Origin: Leucaena leucocephala
Taxonomy: Eukaryota > Streptophyta > Magnoliopsida > Fabales > Fabaceae
Direction: 5' to 3'
NCBI GenBank assembly: GCA_037074615.1
Contig: CM073542.1
Span: 23,135,568-23,199,567 of the forward strand
Length of the DNA stretch: 64,000 bases
Shown one piece after another: positions 23,955 to 38,473 of this stretch. The position numbers and the translations under genes were made by a program. The notes beneath the pieces are model-generated. The model ran no database searches, was not told the DNA's origin, and saw only the letters and a list, made by a program, of their open reading frames with translations. Position 1 is the stretch's first letter, and each line of letters starts with the position of its first letter.

Positions 23955-26900
23955 GAAGGTTTCAAGTGTTATTGCATGGATATACATAACCTTTGCATAA
24001 ACACTTGAAATTACATCAAAACATTACATATTTTTGTTGAATTGTAATGTTTATGTTGTATTAATTAGTACCTGAGGCCACCCAGCTTTTTGCTAGTAGG
24101 GATTTTAAATCTAGCCTACATCTATAATCCTGAGTGTGTAAGTTTGAGTGTAGTTTGATGTACTACAATGTTGTGTTGTAATGAGAAGATCAATCTTAGA
24201 ATCCTCCAATAGTAACTTAAGTACAATAGTTTCTAGTATATCTCTCTCTTGTATAAGGGATACCCATATAGATATTTGTTCTAAACTTTGGTCTTTGAGT
24301 TTAAGAAAAGAGAGTACGTTGTTATCTCATTCATCCATAAGTACATTTCTCAATATTTAAATTTGTGTGGGACAATCATTCCCTTGTTGGTGTTTCTTTG
24401 TACCTTTCTCTCTAGGACAAAATTGCAATCAATGTCTTAGTGTTGGGGGAAGTTCAAGAGAAAGAGGATATTCTAAGGATTTACTACTGACTTGAGGAGT
24501 GAAAGAGCCAATTACACATATTATATTTGGATATGAATTTTTGCAAGTTTTTATGGTTAGAGTTTTAGGCAACTACTTAATTTTAACAAAACAAAGGAGA
24601 AATTTGTGTGTGTATTAACATATTTTAATAATTTAAATAAAAAATTAAGAATGCCTTTTCAATTTATTTTCAAAATAATTAAATAAAAAATAAAAATAGG
24701 CAAAAGTATATTTCTAGTCTTTTAACTTCATATTCCATTTATGTATAAAAAATACTTCATTTTACTCTCTTAATTTTATAAAGTGTTTTCTCAATCCTCT
24801 AATCCTACAACTGTTAATGGTTGAGATTAAAATTTTAAATATTGATAAAATATTAAGTTTTATTTTTTTAAAACAACAACGATTGACAAAAAAACTTCAT
24901 TGGAGAATAACAATTAGGTTTAGAGAACTAAAAAATATTTTATAAAATTAAGAAACAAAACTAAAATTTTATATAAAATTAAAGAAAAGTTGAGGACTAT
25001 TAAAAAATTTATTGTTGAGAAAAAACTTAATAAATTTTTATACACATAAAAAACTAATATTCTGTAAATTTTATATATATAGAGCACCGGTATTTTAATT
25101 TAGGAGACTTTTTCCTAATTTTTTCTAAAATTAAAGAAAACAATATGTATTTTTAAAAAAGTTTAAGTAGAAAGTTTTGGCCCTTTGGAAAAAGTTTACA
25201 TTTGAAATATGGATGTTAGGTGTCAAAAATGGACACTATTAACCTTTTCAAAAAGGTAAACGCGCTTCTAATAGTATCAGCTTGAAAAAGCTTTTAACCG
25301 AAGCACAAATATTAAGACTTGCTTTCCCACCACCTTTGTGGAGAATAATGAATAACTCTTTTAAGGAATGGTTGTGAATGGAAAAAAAAACATAATGGAA
25401 AAACCATCTTGAATTGGCCTATATATCCTCAAATTTATTAATATGGAATATAAAATAACTATAATATATTATTTAGAAATTAAAGGCCAATAATGAATGA
25501 GATAAGGAATAACAAAAGATCTTTTTGTTAAAAAAAAATTTATATGAGTTTAGTATTAATCTCTTACTAAAGTTAAGATATAACCCTAAAATTTAAAAAA
25601 TATTTATAAGAGATTTTTGATATCGTCTACTAAAAAAATTTTACAATAATAATAAAAATTAAATCCATATTTTTATAAAATATAAATATATTTTTTATTA
25701 TATATAATAATTCTCATTGGCAGAATAACAACAGAATTGACTGCTGAAACAAGCAATGAAGCATGACGTGGGAGAAGGGCCAAGGTAGCTTCCTTCTTGC
25801 GTACCTCCACTTTGAAAACAACCATTTGCAGCATAACCATGTGGGTGGGATCTCTCTATCACTTTATATAAATAAGTTTTTGTCAATGATGTTATAATAC
25901 ACTGACATAAATTTTTTTATCTAAATTATTTACAACTTTAGATAGTTAGTGCATGCACTTTAATTAAAAAAATTGTAAAAAATATATTAGTATTTTGTAA
26001 AATTCAGGAGTACAAGTTTTGAATTCCCTTCCTATAACTATTTTTAGATTAATTTTAATTTTGTATTTTAATAATTTTGAAATTAAAAATCTTTCAATTA
26101 TCTCAATAAGTATAAAAAATACTAATTTTTAAATATTAATATTTCTTAATATTCTTTTTTTAATCAACCTTAATATTCTTAAAAAATTATTAGATTGTGT
26201 TAGCACATCTTCAAAAATAAATTATCTCATATATCTATACTTAGTAGTAATAGTAAGATAAAGAAAAGAAATTGAATATAAATTTAATAATATATTAACC
26301 CCGAGTAAATGTATAGGTCCTAAATCAGTTTTAATAATTTTAAAAATTAAAATCTGTCCAATGAAATATTACACATTTAAAATAAAATTTTCAAATTTAT
26401 TTTTTTGTATATGTAATTTTGGAGCATATGTAGGAGTGCACGTAGAATGAAATTTAAGGGGCTATAGTAAAATGAAAATAAAACGATATTATAGTCGTAT
26501 ATGTAATGATTGGAGAAGGAAGGAACATACCCAGAAAATAACAGTAACTTTCCAAGTAAATTCCAAAGAACTCGCTTTGATTGACTTTGGTCAATGACTT
26601 TTGTATTGTATTTTCCCGAAAGAGACAGAGAAATTGTCTTCCACTATAATAATTAATTGTCTTGAATTTACAGGGAAATGACCGCAGGAGGCAACCTAGG
26701 AGGGTATATATATTATTGACTGATGTAAATCACAAAACTTTTTCAAATAATCTCGTTTAAGTAATTATATTCAAATAGTTAAAAAAAAATAAATATATTC
26801 AACAAGTTTATTATATTTTTCATAAATAACAAATTTTTTATTTTGTTATTAATTGATATTTTTTTTTATAACTTAATCTGCTAATCATTGTATTATTTCA

Positions 26901-27519
26901 ACGTTTTCTTTCTTTTTTTAGGTTCAAGGTAATTTTTGTTCTCTGGAAGTTTTTTCTATTCAACAGTATCCTAAAAATAATAAAAAAGTAGCAATGTCAT
27001 ATAAATTTAACAATTTTCTAAATTATTTTATCTCTAATAATTTAATATTTTTTAAATTAATTTATATAACTTATAAACTAATATATAATTTAATATTATA
27101 TAAGGGTATCTTAGAAACTTATTATAATAAAATAATTTATATAATTTTGTTACTCAATCCAAAATTAGTTAAGTTGAATTTATATTAAGAATCATAATAG
27201 TTTTAAAAGATACTAAATTTCAATTGTTGAATTTTTAATTCAAAAATAAATATTAAATGAGAAGAAGAAAAATGAGGCGAAAGGACGAGAGAAAAGGATC
27301 CAAATCTTGTTTTCAATTTACACTCTAATCCCTACACATTAATTTCATGATAAATAAGCACTCCAAATTAAAACCTTAAAATTTTAATTTCAAAGACTAC
27401 ATTACTTAGGCTTAATTAAATATTGATACTTCATTTTATATGTGTGAACTCATATATTAGATATTATCCCAACAAAACATGCATAAAAAAATTTCTCTGA
27501 TAAATTATTCCTTTTATTT

Positions 27520-27558
<39 letters not shown>

Positions 27559-30500
27559 TATTGCCAAGCGAATGAATCAACTTTTCCAATCCGAACCATG
27601 AGAAAATGACGCTCTGATTGCTTGCTTGTATTTGCTCAATGCTTTTTCAGACACGATGGGACAACATTCAACAAAAGAAGATTCGTCGCTATCAAATCTT
27701 CTGATTTAAAAAGTTATTTTAAACTTTAATTAATTCGCTTTTAAATCTATTAAAATAGATAATTAATGTTCTTCAATGAAGCACAGTAATTTCAAAACTT
27801 TCATCACAGTCGATTTGAGTGCATGCAATTTTACATGGATTTAGGCTCTCTTAACAATTGTAGCATGCATTTTGAATAATAATAACAATAATTTATTCAA
27901 ATAAAATAAAATAAAATAATTAATTGGAAATATGTTGCTCATATTTCGAGTGTATATTGTATTTTCCTTATTACGAATATTTTCCACCTTTCACTTCTCT
28001 CCATAATTTGTAGTAAAAATTGAGACTTGCGAAAGTTAGTAAAAGTGCAAGAATGTAAGGGATAAGTCCCAAAAAATGTCTCTACCTCTTTTTAACTAAC
28101 ATGATTTATATTATTTTTCAATTTTTAATATAACATCTATTTTATATTATAAAATAAATTTTATGTTAAAGAACGGAAGATTATTAAATAAAAAGTGACA
28201 AGGCATTGAACATTTTGGTAATTAACTTAAAAATCATATTGATAATGAGTGATAAGATTACTTATTCTGATGTATTATTTTCATATTGAGTATTTATAAA
28301 ATTTGTTAAATCTATATATTATTTTTGAAAGCCTTGAATCTAAGAAAACTTGAAATTTTATTAAATGAATTAAAATTAATTAACTTAAGATAAGTTTACA
28401 TGAGTAATAAAGACTCTCATCATTTAAATAAGTGGTTGTGAGTTGAAATCTCAATTCTTATATATATATATATAGCAACTTAATTAGTTGGAAATTAAAG
28501 GATATACTCTTAATTTGTCCTTAATATGCCGAGGGAGATAATCGATATAGAGTAATCCATTATTAGGAATAATATTGATTATTAGGTGACATAAGTTTAG
28601 TCAAATAAATATATGAAGAAAAAATCTCATACAAAGGTCTGTACCAATTGGTATTAGTTTCAATAGAAGGAATTTTAGTCACTTAAATATAAAATTTTGA
28701 GTTTGAATATGTATAAATATAAAAAATATTTTTAAGAGAATTATATTCAATTAGGTTTAATAATGTTTAGATCTGACTTGGTCAGATATTATATAAAAAA
28801 TAATAAAAATAAAGATGAACTTACACTTGAGGTCCCCTTTGAACCGAACGCTAGTAGGTACAAAGGATATCAAACTCAAGAGGCTTAAAGAGTAGGAGGC
28901 AATATCACTAACCATGTTTGCAACCCCTTCAACATTATGGAACCCCACAATATTAATTCATATAATCCGATAGAGACATTACAAGACCATATGTAGAGAT
29001 ATACATATCAAATTGAACATACAACTCTATCATGTTAATTAATTAATTAATAGGAACAACAACGTGCATGCATGTTCTTGAGAAAAACTAAGAAACGACT
29101 CGATCGTTTCAACTTTTTGGGTTAAGTAGAAAACAAAATATGTGACGAATTCGTGTTATTGATGATCACAAACTAGTCTTCTCTCTGTTGGATTCTCATG
29201 GATCAAGTTTGAAGAGAACATGCGTAGAACCAGACTTGTATCTGTCACTGACCACCGTTTCATAAATTTGAAGATAACGATAATGAAATATGAATGCTTT
29301 GCAAGAAATTAAATCGTCCCCATATAGGTTTCTCAGATAATAACAAGGATATTGGTTGATGAATGAGACGATCGGCACAATTATTTACTTCTCCCAATCC
29401 ATACATTAAAATATTACTCATTATATGTTTAATATAAAAATTAATTAAATTTTTTAAATAGATTAAAAAAATTAAATTAATTAATTATAATTAATATAAG
29501 AGTCAATTAACTAATTTGAGCAAATTAAATAGTATATAATATAAGTTTATCTCAAAAAATTATATTTAGTCATAATCAATTAGTGATTTATTTAGTTTCT
29601 TTAATATATCTAAGAAAATGAATTTGCTATTATATTAAATCAATTTGAAACAAACGAAATGACACATAATGAGCAAAAGCAAGTTGAGTTCACCTGGGTT
29701 TGTAAATACTAAGATGAGCTTGCAACACGACATGATATATCGTTCCCATAGCAATAGGCTCCTACGTGGACCTGAAATCATCAAATACGAATAAGGATTC
29801 ATCCGACACACAAGAAAACAGCATCAACTTCATAAGAAATTCTCAAGAGTTTTAAGGTTCAGAGTCTCAACTTCACCTCAAAATCGCTTTCATATATTCA
29901 TAAATTATATCCCAAAACATTCTCCAAACTACCATGTCTTGGGATTTCATGTCTAACACTAAGTACTTAGGACTTGTCAAATGGACGGCCCAAATTTCTT
30001 ATCGTGGTCTGAATATTGAATTAATCTCTCATGACAAATATGATTATGGATGATTTTTGCGAAATTATTGTCGCATTCAATTGAGTAATAATTGAATGGT
30101 TTCCACTTAGAAGGTACATTGAAGAAGAAATGTGAATCGTACAAAAGCTTGCCATGCATTTCTCGATTTTCTGACCAAGCAGGATCTGCCTTCTTTGCAT
30201 TATATATACATATATATATAACACCACATTTATTAAAGCAAAACTGAATCCCAAAAGAGTAGCCAATCGATGATTCAGAAGGTGACCCAAGTACGACAGA
30301 ACCCCTGAACCCTTCCCATACTTCATCAGTTATAAACCACATTGACTCTGCCCACCTTCACCCCTTCACCCCTACCTTCCTCTTCTTTCTTTTTCCTTTT
30401 CATTCATTTTCCACATCTATGCTCATTTGGAGGTTTTCCCTTTCATCCCACGTGTAATTTGAGGCGGTCTGCGTCTATCAAAACTATTTCTCCAATCATT

Positions 30501-31156
30501 AATATAAATTATATTTAATTTATTTAATTAAATTAATTAATATCACATATTTTTTTTAAAATATACTAATAATATTTTTTAATATCATCCCTCACTCTCT
30601 TTTAAATTAATTAATATGATATTTTTTAAAAAAAATTTATTAATCATCATCTTTTTTAATATTACTTCTTAAATATTAAATACTATAGAAAATATATATA
30701 TTATATTTATTTTACTAGTATACAATCTTTTCTATAAATGCAAAAGTTGATGAATTTAATGCCTTATTAGATTAATTTAATTTTTATTGTAGTATTAAAT
30801 TTGACATTGGATATAAATAATATAACGTAATGATATAATTTATTATTATATTGATGACTAATGCCACCCAACAATTAACAAGTTTGAATATTAATAATTA
30901 TAACCATCAACATTTTCAAAAATTTGAATTATTTAATCATTTCATCTAATTTTTTTAGAATCTGCACACGTCCATAAATCCTTGAGTCCTTAAAAATAAA
31001 CATAGGGATGTTCTTGATGATGACGAATAATATATGAATTATCAATATAAATAATTAAATCTCGTTTCCCCTTGCACATTTTTGGCCAATAATTTCCTCT
31101 TATATTTGAATTAAAACAAGAATCCCACTTTTTCCCAAGTCTGCTCCTCTGCCTAC
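23955..31156. other. AT-rich intergenic spacer
   Basis: Seven kilobases without a supported gene. About 23955-24200 is probably 3' UTR. A (TTTA)n tract lies at about 27521-27560, and an inverted-repeat AT element of the Stowaway-like group at about 29415-29610. Reverse-strand open frames at 25698-25886, 28757-28948 and 29977-30342 were considered and not accepted. About 30345-31156 is downstream of the SAP gene and includes its 3' UTR. Confidence 0.55.
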
Positions 31157-34100
31157 TTATACATCGAAATCCCACAGGTGTATCGACCTGTCATTACAAG
31201 ATATGGCCACGTGCCTCTCGTTGCACACCATGGCAATCGCCGCCCCAACCTTCTCTCCCAACACCATACACCGTCGACCCCGCCGTCGCTCAACATCCCA
31301 TACCCTCACCACAACCCCGGCGCATGTTAGCGCGTACCCCATGTTCTTACACCCCAACAAACCCCTAACCGGACGTGTCCGGAATTCACATATTTGCTCT
31401 AATGTGCTCGCATGGCGCACCTTAGCGTCGCCGTTCCTTTCCACGATAAACAACGCCTCATGGCTCACGTCCATCGATGTCACAATGAAGCCGCCCGCAA
31501 AGGACCAGAGCTCATGCAAAAGAATCTGGTTGTTCAGGTCGAACACTATGAGTTGTGAGCTCGTACACGCCACCGCCAAGCCTCCGTCCGTGACCCGAAC
31601 ACGACCCACCGGTTCGACAAACTCCGTCAACATGTGCCAACCCATGACGGTTTCCGGGTCGGTCAAGGATCCGCCAATGAACACCAGTTGTTCGTTTTCA
31701 GCGTCCCAAATCTGAAACGCCTGGCCAGGAACTCCGGCGAAGAGTCCGACCCACCAGCGGCCACGTCCAGCGAACTCTACGAGGACCCCGCTGTTGACCA
31801 CGTCAGCGATGCGGGCCCTACGTGGGTGATCGGCGGCCTCGTCGAGGTGTGCCACGTAGATGTCCCCGTCCAGCGTGGCGAAGGCGAGCCTGCTGTCGGC
31901 CATCACGATGCCCGACACGGATCTCGCGAAGGGACCTAAACGGTTGGTTTGGTGGGTCCGGTAAGTCCTGAAGTGGACGCGAGTATCGAGGTGGAAGAGA
32001 CGGACAGTGCCGTCGGTGAAGCCACAGGCGAGATAGTCGTCGGAGAGGGTGAGACAGCGGCAGATGACGCTGGCGTAGTGGTCGTCATCCATGTCCGACG
32101 GGCCAAACTGTAAGGAGGAATAAGCGTATCTGCCGACGGCGAAATTCCTGGCGATTCGATGTCGGTGAATGAACTCTTCGTACCAAGTGTCTCGCGCTTG
32201 AGTTGTTCGCCGCCATATCTCTTCGGTGAGCCGCTGCCACAGGCGATCCGACCGTGAAACAGCCTGCCACCTCGAACAAACCTGCGTGCATCAAATACCC
32301 GAACCGGCCAAGAACATCAATAAAAATAATAATATTAAAATAATAAGATGGATCAAACCATAGTAGAGTGAGTAGACTCTAGACAAAGTAAGACATGATA
32401 GAACCCTATTCAGTATTGTGTTGTCCATCACCGACATTCCAATTCAATCAACAGTTAAATAGCAGTAGTAGAGCACAGTTTTACAATAGATGTCTACTGT
32501 ATATGATATTGGGTCTTTTCATGATTAAATCAAACACAAAATGTTGTTAAAAGTTTATTAGTTCACATTCAAAATATGGCTGTTGAAAATCCATGACTTT
32601 AATTTTAGTTTAAAAACAATTTAAAATAAATAATTATATTTATTTAAAATTATAATTTAAGATAAATTGATAAAAATAAAAAATTTATAAATTAAAAATA
32701 AAAAAATTATAAATTAAATTATTATTTTTATTTTATTTTTTTAAATATTCTCAATTTTTATTTATCTCATATTTCTTTTATTTTTTACATAATCCTTTTT
32801 TCTCTTCTCTATTAATTCTTTTTTATTTCTCTTTTCTCTCTTTTTATCCTATATTCTTTCTACTATTTATAACAAAATCATACTTTTTTAATAATTTTTT
32901 AATTACAATTTTTTTTTAATAACTATTTAAATATTCATTTTTTTTAATTTTTTTATCAAATCTTCTCTATTTTTTTTAAACATACCCAAATTGTTTTTTT
33001 CATAAATACCTCAATTTATCCAAATCACGAACAAAGGTAACATATATTATCGTTTCCTTTGGACATTGATGGATATTTTGAAGAACGAAATGACAGAGAG
33101 GGTGAGAGAGAGGAAGAATGAGTAGTTGAGTTTGAGATAGCATGATGGCAGCATGCTGGTGGAGGCGATGGCATGCGCGAAGACTTTAGACATAAATGAA
33201 AGAGAGGGAGAAGCAGGGCTAGGGTTAGGCCTAGGGAAAGGTACGGAAATGCAGAGAGAGCAGAAGGAGGGAGGAAGAAGAACCATAGAAGCAGGAGAGA
33301 CTAGGCACTAGAGAGCAGTAGTAGAGCTCATAAGCTAGATGTCAGCTTCTCTCTGTCCTCCATCGATTCTCTCACTCTTCTTCTTTATCAATTAATTAAT
33401 CCCCCCTTACCCACTAGATTCGAATTATTCAACCCCATTATTATTACACTGCAAAACACACACACACACACACACAATAAGTAAATTCGACTCATTTCCA
33501 TGCCATAATAATCTCTTCATGACCATCTTAGCTAGGTTTTGACCGCCTTTTTTTTTTTATACTAGATCTATTGTTAAGGATCCATTTTCAGGAGTCATAT
33601 TTATCTTTCTAAATATATTCTCTCTAAATATATATAGATATCTCCTCAATTTGACTCTTATTAATATTGTAATTGTAAAATAATGTGAGAGTATATAATG
33701 ATAAGATCCCACATCTCATCCTAAATAAGACTTATATAGTATTTTATCCTAAATATAAAAATTAATTTTAATTTTAAATTTAAAACTTCAATCTATGTAG
33801 TCCCTGACATTTATTTATCATATTTTTTAAGTTAATTTATCTCATTTTTAAACTAATATATAATATAATATTATTTTTATATCATATATATTACAATTGA
33901 CTATTTTATTTAACTTTTTTAACTATCAAATTAATTAATTACTGAGCAGATGAGTACTAAAAAGGATTATTATCTTCACTGACTAGATGAGAAAATAAGA
34001 AAATACATTTGCAAAAAAAGAAGAATGCATGCAGAGGGGTAGGATTATATCATTTTTGTGAATGAATTAACTTGGGCAAATGTACAAAATAAACAGATAC

Positions 34101-37100
34101 ACAACAGCAAGGCAGTGTGCTTTGCAGTTTGCATTATAATAGACAATGATCAGATTTTGTCACGTAGTGGTGGGAAGTATAGCTAAGACTGGAATATTTG
34201 GTACCCTATAATGAGTTAATAAATAATATTATAACTGTGCATGATATTAATAACACATGAAAGAAAAAAGGGAGAAGCGGGGATCGTGATATTGGCTAAG
34301 AGTAAGAGATCTGTGACAGCTACTTGTTGGTTATTACTCAATCCAGGCTTACAGAGAGAGGGTACACCAAGTACAATCTATTTTGCACAATCCATGAAGC
34401 ATTCAGAAGAAGCCCACATCATAAAGTAATTTTTGTGACAGAGAGAGAGAGAGGAAAATATTTAAAATTGAAGTCAAAGAAAGGGGAGTCAAAGAGAGAA
34501 AAAAGGATAGGTTTCAAATGTTACCCTATAGGCAGGGTACTATGCTCAGCTGGTTGCCCTACACCAAACAAGATTTCACGAGGACCAAAAAGTAATGACT
34601 TGAAAGATATGGTTCTTTACTTTCTTCATTCCTTGTGGTCCCATTCACCCCCCCCCCACCCCAACACATACACACTCACTCCTCTTCCTCCTTTCTATTC
34701 ATTCATTCATCTTCTCCAATAGAAAACATTATGCCACAGAACAAATTTCTAATTTTAATCTTAATATATACATAGTTTCTTTATTAAAATAAGGGCATTA
34801 ATTACTCTATAATTTAATCAGTTAAAAAAAAGGCTCTCACTGAGTGAAGATATAAAGAAAGAAAGAAAGATGTTCGTAGCCTTGTAGCCTTATTCATATT
34901 GGAAAATAGTGATTCAAAAATTGGATAATAGCTTATACTGATGATTTTCATGAATAATTCTACTCTGTTAGTGTGATTTTTGTCTTAGCTAAAATTGAAA
35001 TTAAATGTTTTAATTTGTTTTATATATATGGAACAGCATGTTAATTTGTGGACGGAAACAGCCACTTCTGTCTTTCATTTCCAAGAAAGGTGTGAGGTAG
35101 GGTTTGTCTTTGTTGAAAGATGAGAATCTCTTGCCTTTTCCACTCTCTCCCAACGACTCCTGGCTCCTAATAATAATCTCTCAGAACCTAGCTAATCTGT
35201 TCAGTATATTCACCAGTATTACCACACTTCAAAAAAAATATTTTACTTTATATAATACTGATAGAGTCTGTACTGAGGGATGCCCAAGTACGTTTCAAAT
35301 TATGTCATGCGATGGAGAAAATGATGAGAGAAAATAAAATAGGATTGAAAACAAAACATTGACGTGACCATGTGGGAAATGGAGAGGATAGTAAGAAAAG
35401 GAATGAGAAGACTACGCAAAACGTCATACAAGGTGACAAGCAGAGATACGAGTTTACTAAGACAGAGGCAGGCATTGGGCTCCATGTGCTTTCTGGCATT
35501 ACATATGTATGTACGTATGCACATGTTATTACTACATTTTTGACTCCTTTTGTTTTCTCACACATTACAAAAACCTTCTCACTTCCCAAGGTCCCCTTAT
35601 TCATTCTAACTCCCTAACATGTAAATAACTAATATCCCTTTCTTCATGATAAACAATGCATTAAATTGATAAAAAATTGTTTATTTATCCTAATTACAAA
35701 AAGGATATCGAGTAAAAGATTGTTAATTGTCATAAATTTTTTTAATACTTTTTTTATACAAGTAACTAACACTAACTCCTCCCTTCTCCTTACTCAGCCA
35801 ACAACACAAATATAACCGTTTTCAGCTATATAATATATATATATATATGTCCGTTCGCTAATCTAAATATTTGTTTTGTATAAATAAAACCTAGCTAGCC
35901 TACAAAGTACTGATATTTTGGAGAACATAGAGAACAGGTTTTAAAAAACCAAGAAAAAAGAGATAGAGTGCTTTGATTTGCTAAGACGAGGTAGCTGTAC
36001 ACTGAAAGAAAATGACGAAAATATATATAGGGAGACTGGTCTAAACTAAACACTAGCTTGTGTGTGGAATTAGAAGGAGCACGAATGGTTCCCAAATATA
36101 TATATATATATATATTAAATGTCTTCTCAGGGAATACTAGTCTAACTGTAACGACGATTCTCTCTGGTGTGTGTATATGTATTATTTTTATTAGGAACAA
36201 AAAGCTGAAACGTATTAAAGAGTTCTTAAATATGTAACTGAAGAATGGAAATAAAACCGTATATTATCTAAATTTCAAAAGGGAACTAAATATGGAAATG
36301 AAAGACTTCTCAGGACCAAACATAAATGCTTATATTGAACATAAATAATAACAAATAATGAAAAACTCTGATGAGTTGAAGGTTATAGAGAGATAGGGTC
36401 TCGTATCTACAGTATCTGAGGTTAGAATAGAAAGGCAAAGAATGGAGATTTTATATGAAGATAAGTCAAAAAGGAACAGCAAATTCGAAGCATTTATGTA
36501 GGAACCTCTTTTTTTTGTTATTGGACATGAAAAGTTGGCCCCAAAAATAGACATTTTTAAATGAGTATTACAATATAAGACCACCCGATAGGGATACATA
36601 ATATAATACAATAATATGTATATACACAAACATTGCTTGCTTCTTGTTTATAAGAAAATGACCCATGGAACAGTTTTCCTACTATGAACACTCGTCTCTC
36701 TCAATGCATTGATTCATTAAAGAAGAACCACCCCAAGAAGGAAAAAAAATAAATTTTAAATCTTTTTTAAAAATAATAATATTCAGTCGGGTTCATCATT
36801 TCAATATTCACTAAAAGGCCGTGTTCAGTTTACTTTTGCAGATTGCTAAACTCTTCTTCCATGTTTGACTTGACCTATACTTTGTAGAGTTTCGGATCTG
36901 TTACTTACTCACACCAGATTTTTTTTTTTTCATTTTTTTCCTCATTCATACATTCAAAAATACAAAATCCTACCATAAAAGCAAAACCAAATCATATAAT
37001 AATACGCAAAGAAGGAAAAAAGAAACCGAAGAAGCTGAAACAGTAAAGAGACGTTATAATAAAATAGTTGTTGAGTTATGGAATTCAAAGAGTAATAATG

Positions 37101-37381
37101 GAAGTTACCTGAAACAAGTTGGCGAGTGCCGGAGCTGCAGAAAGACGACCGGAAGAGAGAGAAGCATCAATGGCGACTTGGACGGTTAAGTCTTCAAGAA
37201 AAGGATCAGGCCAGACATCATTCATGGCACGACGCGGACGAGACGAAGAGGGCTCGTCGGAATCGGAGACGATTGTTCTTGATGATGAGCTAGGGCCAGG
37301 ATCAGCAGCACCAGCATTATGGTGATGAATAATGGGAGAGTCACGAGAGGAGGAGGAGGACGAGGAGGAGGAGGAAGACAT
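31157..37381 (-). CDS. SAP: STERILE APETALA (SAP), F-box/WD40-like regulator
   Basis: Two exons on the minus strand: exon 1 37381-37109 (91 codons) and exon 2 32281-31157 (374 codons plus stop), giving 465 aa, against about 446 recalled for Arabidopsis SAP. In Arabidopsis, SAP is needed for floral development. It acts as the F-box subunit of an SCF ubiquitin ligase that removes PPD/KIX repressors and so controls organ size. Residues 2-12 are a Ser run. About 54-108 is the F-box-like region (NDVWPDPFLEDL, LANLFQ|VCSRW, SRSDRLWQ), split by the intron in phase 0 (CAG|GTAACT ... CACGCAG|GTT). WD40-like repeats follow (CGFTDGTVRLF, GRWWVGLFAGVPGQAFQIWD, DPETVMGWHMLTE) and the end is RSIHLWDFDV. 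Exon 2 is much more GC-rich than its surroundings. The start at 37381 matches the family's MS-Ser-rich start; an in-frame Met lies 102 nt upstream. Confidence 0.93.
32282..37108 (-). other. 4.83-kb SAP intron
   Basis: Single intron with a GTAACT donor and a CACGCAG acceptor. It contains AT-rich DNA, a purine-rich, less AT-rich stretch at about 33050-33330, a (CA)n tract (about 33455-33476), a moderately GC-rich block at about 34080-34740 ending in a poly-C run (about 34649-34659), and a (TA)n near 36100. No TE protein remnants were recognised. Open frames inside are short and unconvincing. Confidence 0.75.
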
Positions 37382-38473
37382 GAGAGAGAGAACTGGAAGG
37401 GAGGGAGGGAGGCTATAAAAGTGAGAAGACGAGAAGGACCAGAAAGGAACAAAGACAAAAAGGTGGAGGAGATAAGGACACAAAGTGAGGGACCCAAATG
37501 GAAGTGTCTGAGATTTCTTAGCTTTATGTGTCTCTATAAAATCACTTTAATAATAATAAGATATCCCTGTAAATTACACTTTACCCTTTTTTTTGGGGAA
37601 AAAAACTATAATATTTAAATTGTGCTCGGATTAGTTCATTATTATATTATAAGGTGTCTCTCGTCCTCTTTTTATTTTATGTTAAAAGCCTGAATCTTTT
37701 TCTATGCGATAAAATGTGGATTAATATACAAATAGAAAAGACCGTGTTCGAAGGATTAACTCCCATCTAATCATAATGTTAAATATTAAATTATTTTTCT
37801 GAAAAAGTAGAATAAGTTACATTTTTTTTGTTTTTTAGGTTTGAGATTTAGATACACAATCCCTCTAATTATTTAGTGGTAATGAGATTTTCTTATTATA
37901 TATCAGTATTGCTATAAATAGGCTAATCGGCGGCTAGTATGAAATATGTATTTGATTGATATAAAAATATTTATTATTAAATTTTGTATATTATTAAGTT
38001 AGTATATTTAAAATAAATGAAAGACGTATATTTGATAAGAATGAATATTGTATTTTAAATTATTTTATTTTCTGTATAATTTGTATGTATTGATAATATA
38101 GAATAAACATGAGGACATATAATCTGTGTCCCCGTCTCCTCACACGAGAAAGAGTGCATAACTTGAATAGTTTTTCTTATTGGGATTATATCCTATTTTT
38201 ATCAAGAGAAAACAGGATTATAATGTATGTAATAATGATTTTGTGTAGCAAGTAAACTAATCTTGATTTTTGTGTAATTTAAGAAATAAAAAAAATTTAA
38301 TGTCCGCATTTGACAAATTTTTCAATGATGACCATATAAAAAATGCAACAATCATGCTTGGCAAGTTAGTGTAGTAAGGTACCAGCTAACACATAACATT
38401 ACCTCCTCTTACATGCAAACAAATATCCCTGACATATATAGTATGTCAGGATGATCCAGTCGCCCGCTAACTT

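Noticed and set aside
25698..25886. Short Cys-containing reverse frame, possible small secreted peptide
   Set aside because: The hydrophobic part lies at the C-terminus, not the N-terminus. No known peptide family pattern, no supporting promoter.
28400..28700. Further SINE-like heads (agttgaaatctcaattc, accaattggtattag)
   Set aside because: Only isolated short box-like matches without tails or target duplications.
29977..30342. Reverse 121-codon frame containing FNKCGV, faintly like the C-terminal domain of TNL resistance proteins
   Set aside because: The similarity is limited to a few residues. No NB-ARC, LRR or TIR sequence lies nearby, and no exons could be joined to it.
31203..31939. 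Two forward-strand frames of 170 and 101 codons
   Set aside because: Shadows of the GC-rich SAP exon 2 on the opposite strand.
33047..33286. Reverse 79-codon frame and a stretch gagaagcagggct resembling miR164
   Set aside because: The match to miR164 ends after about 13 bases and there is no complementary arm for a hairpin. The frame lies in the SAP intron and has no family.
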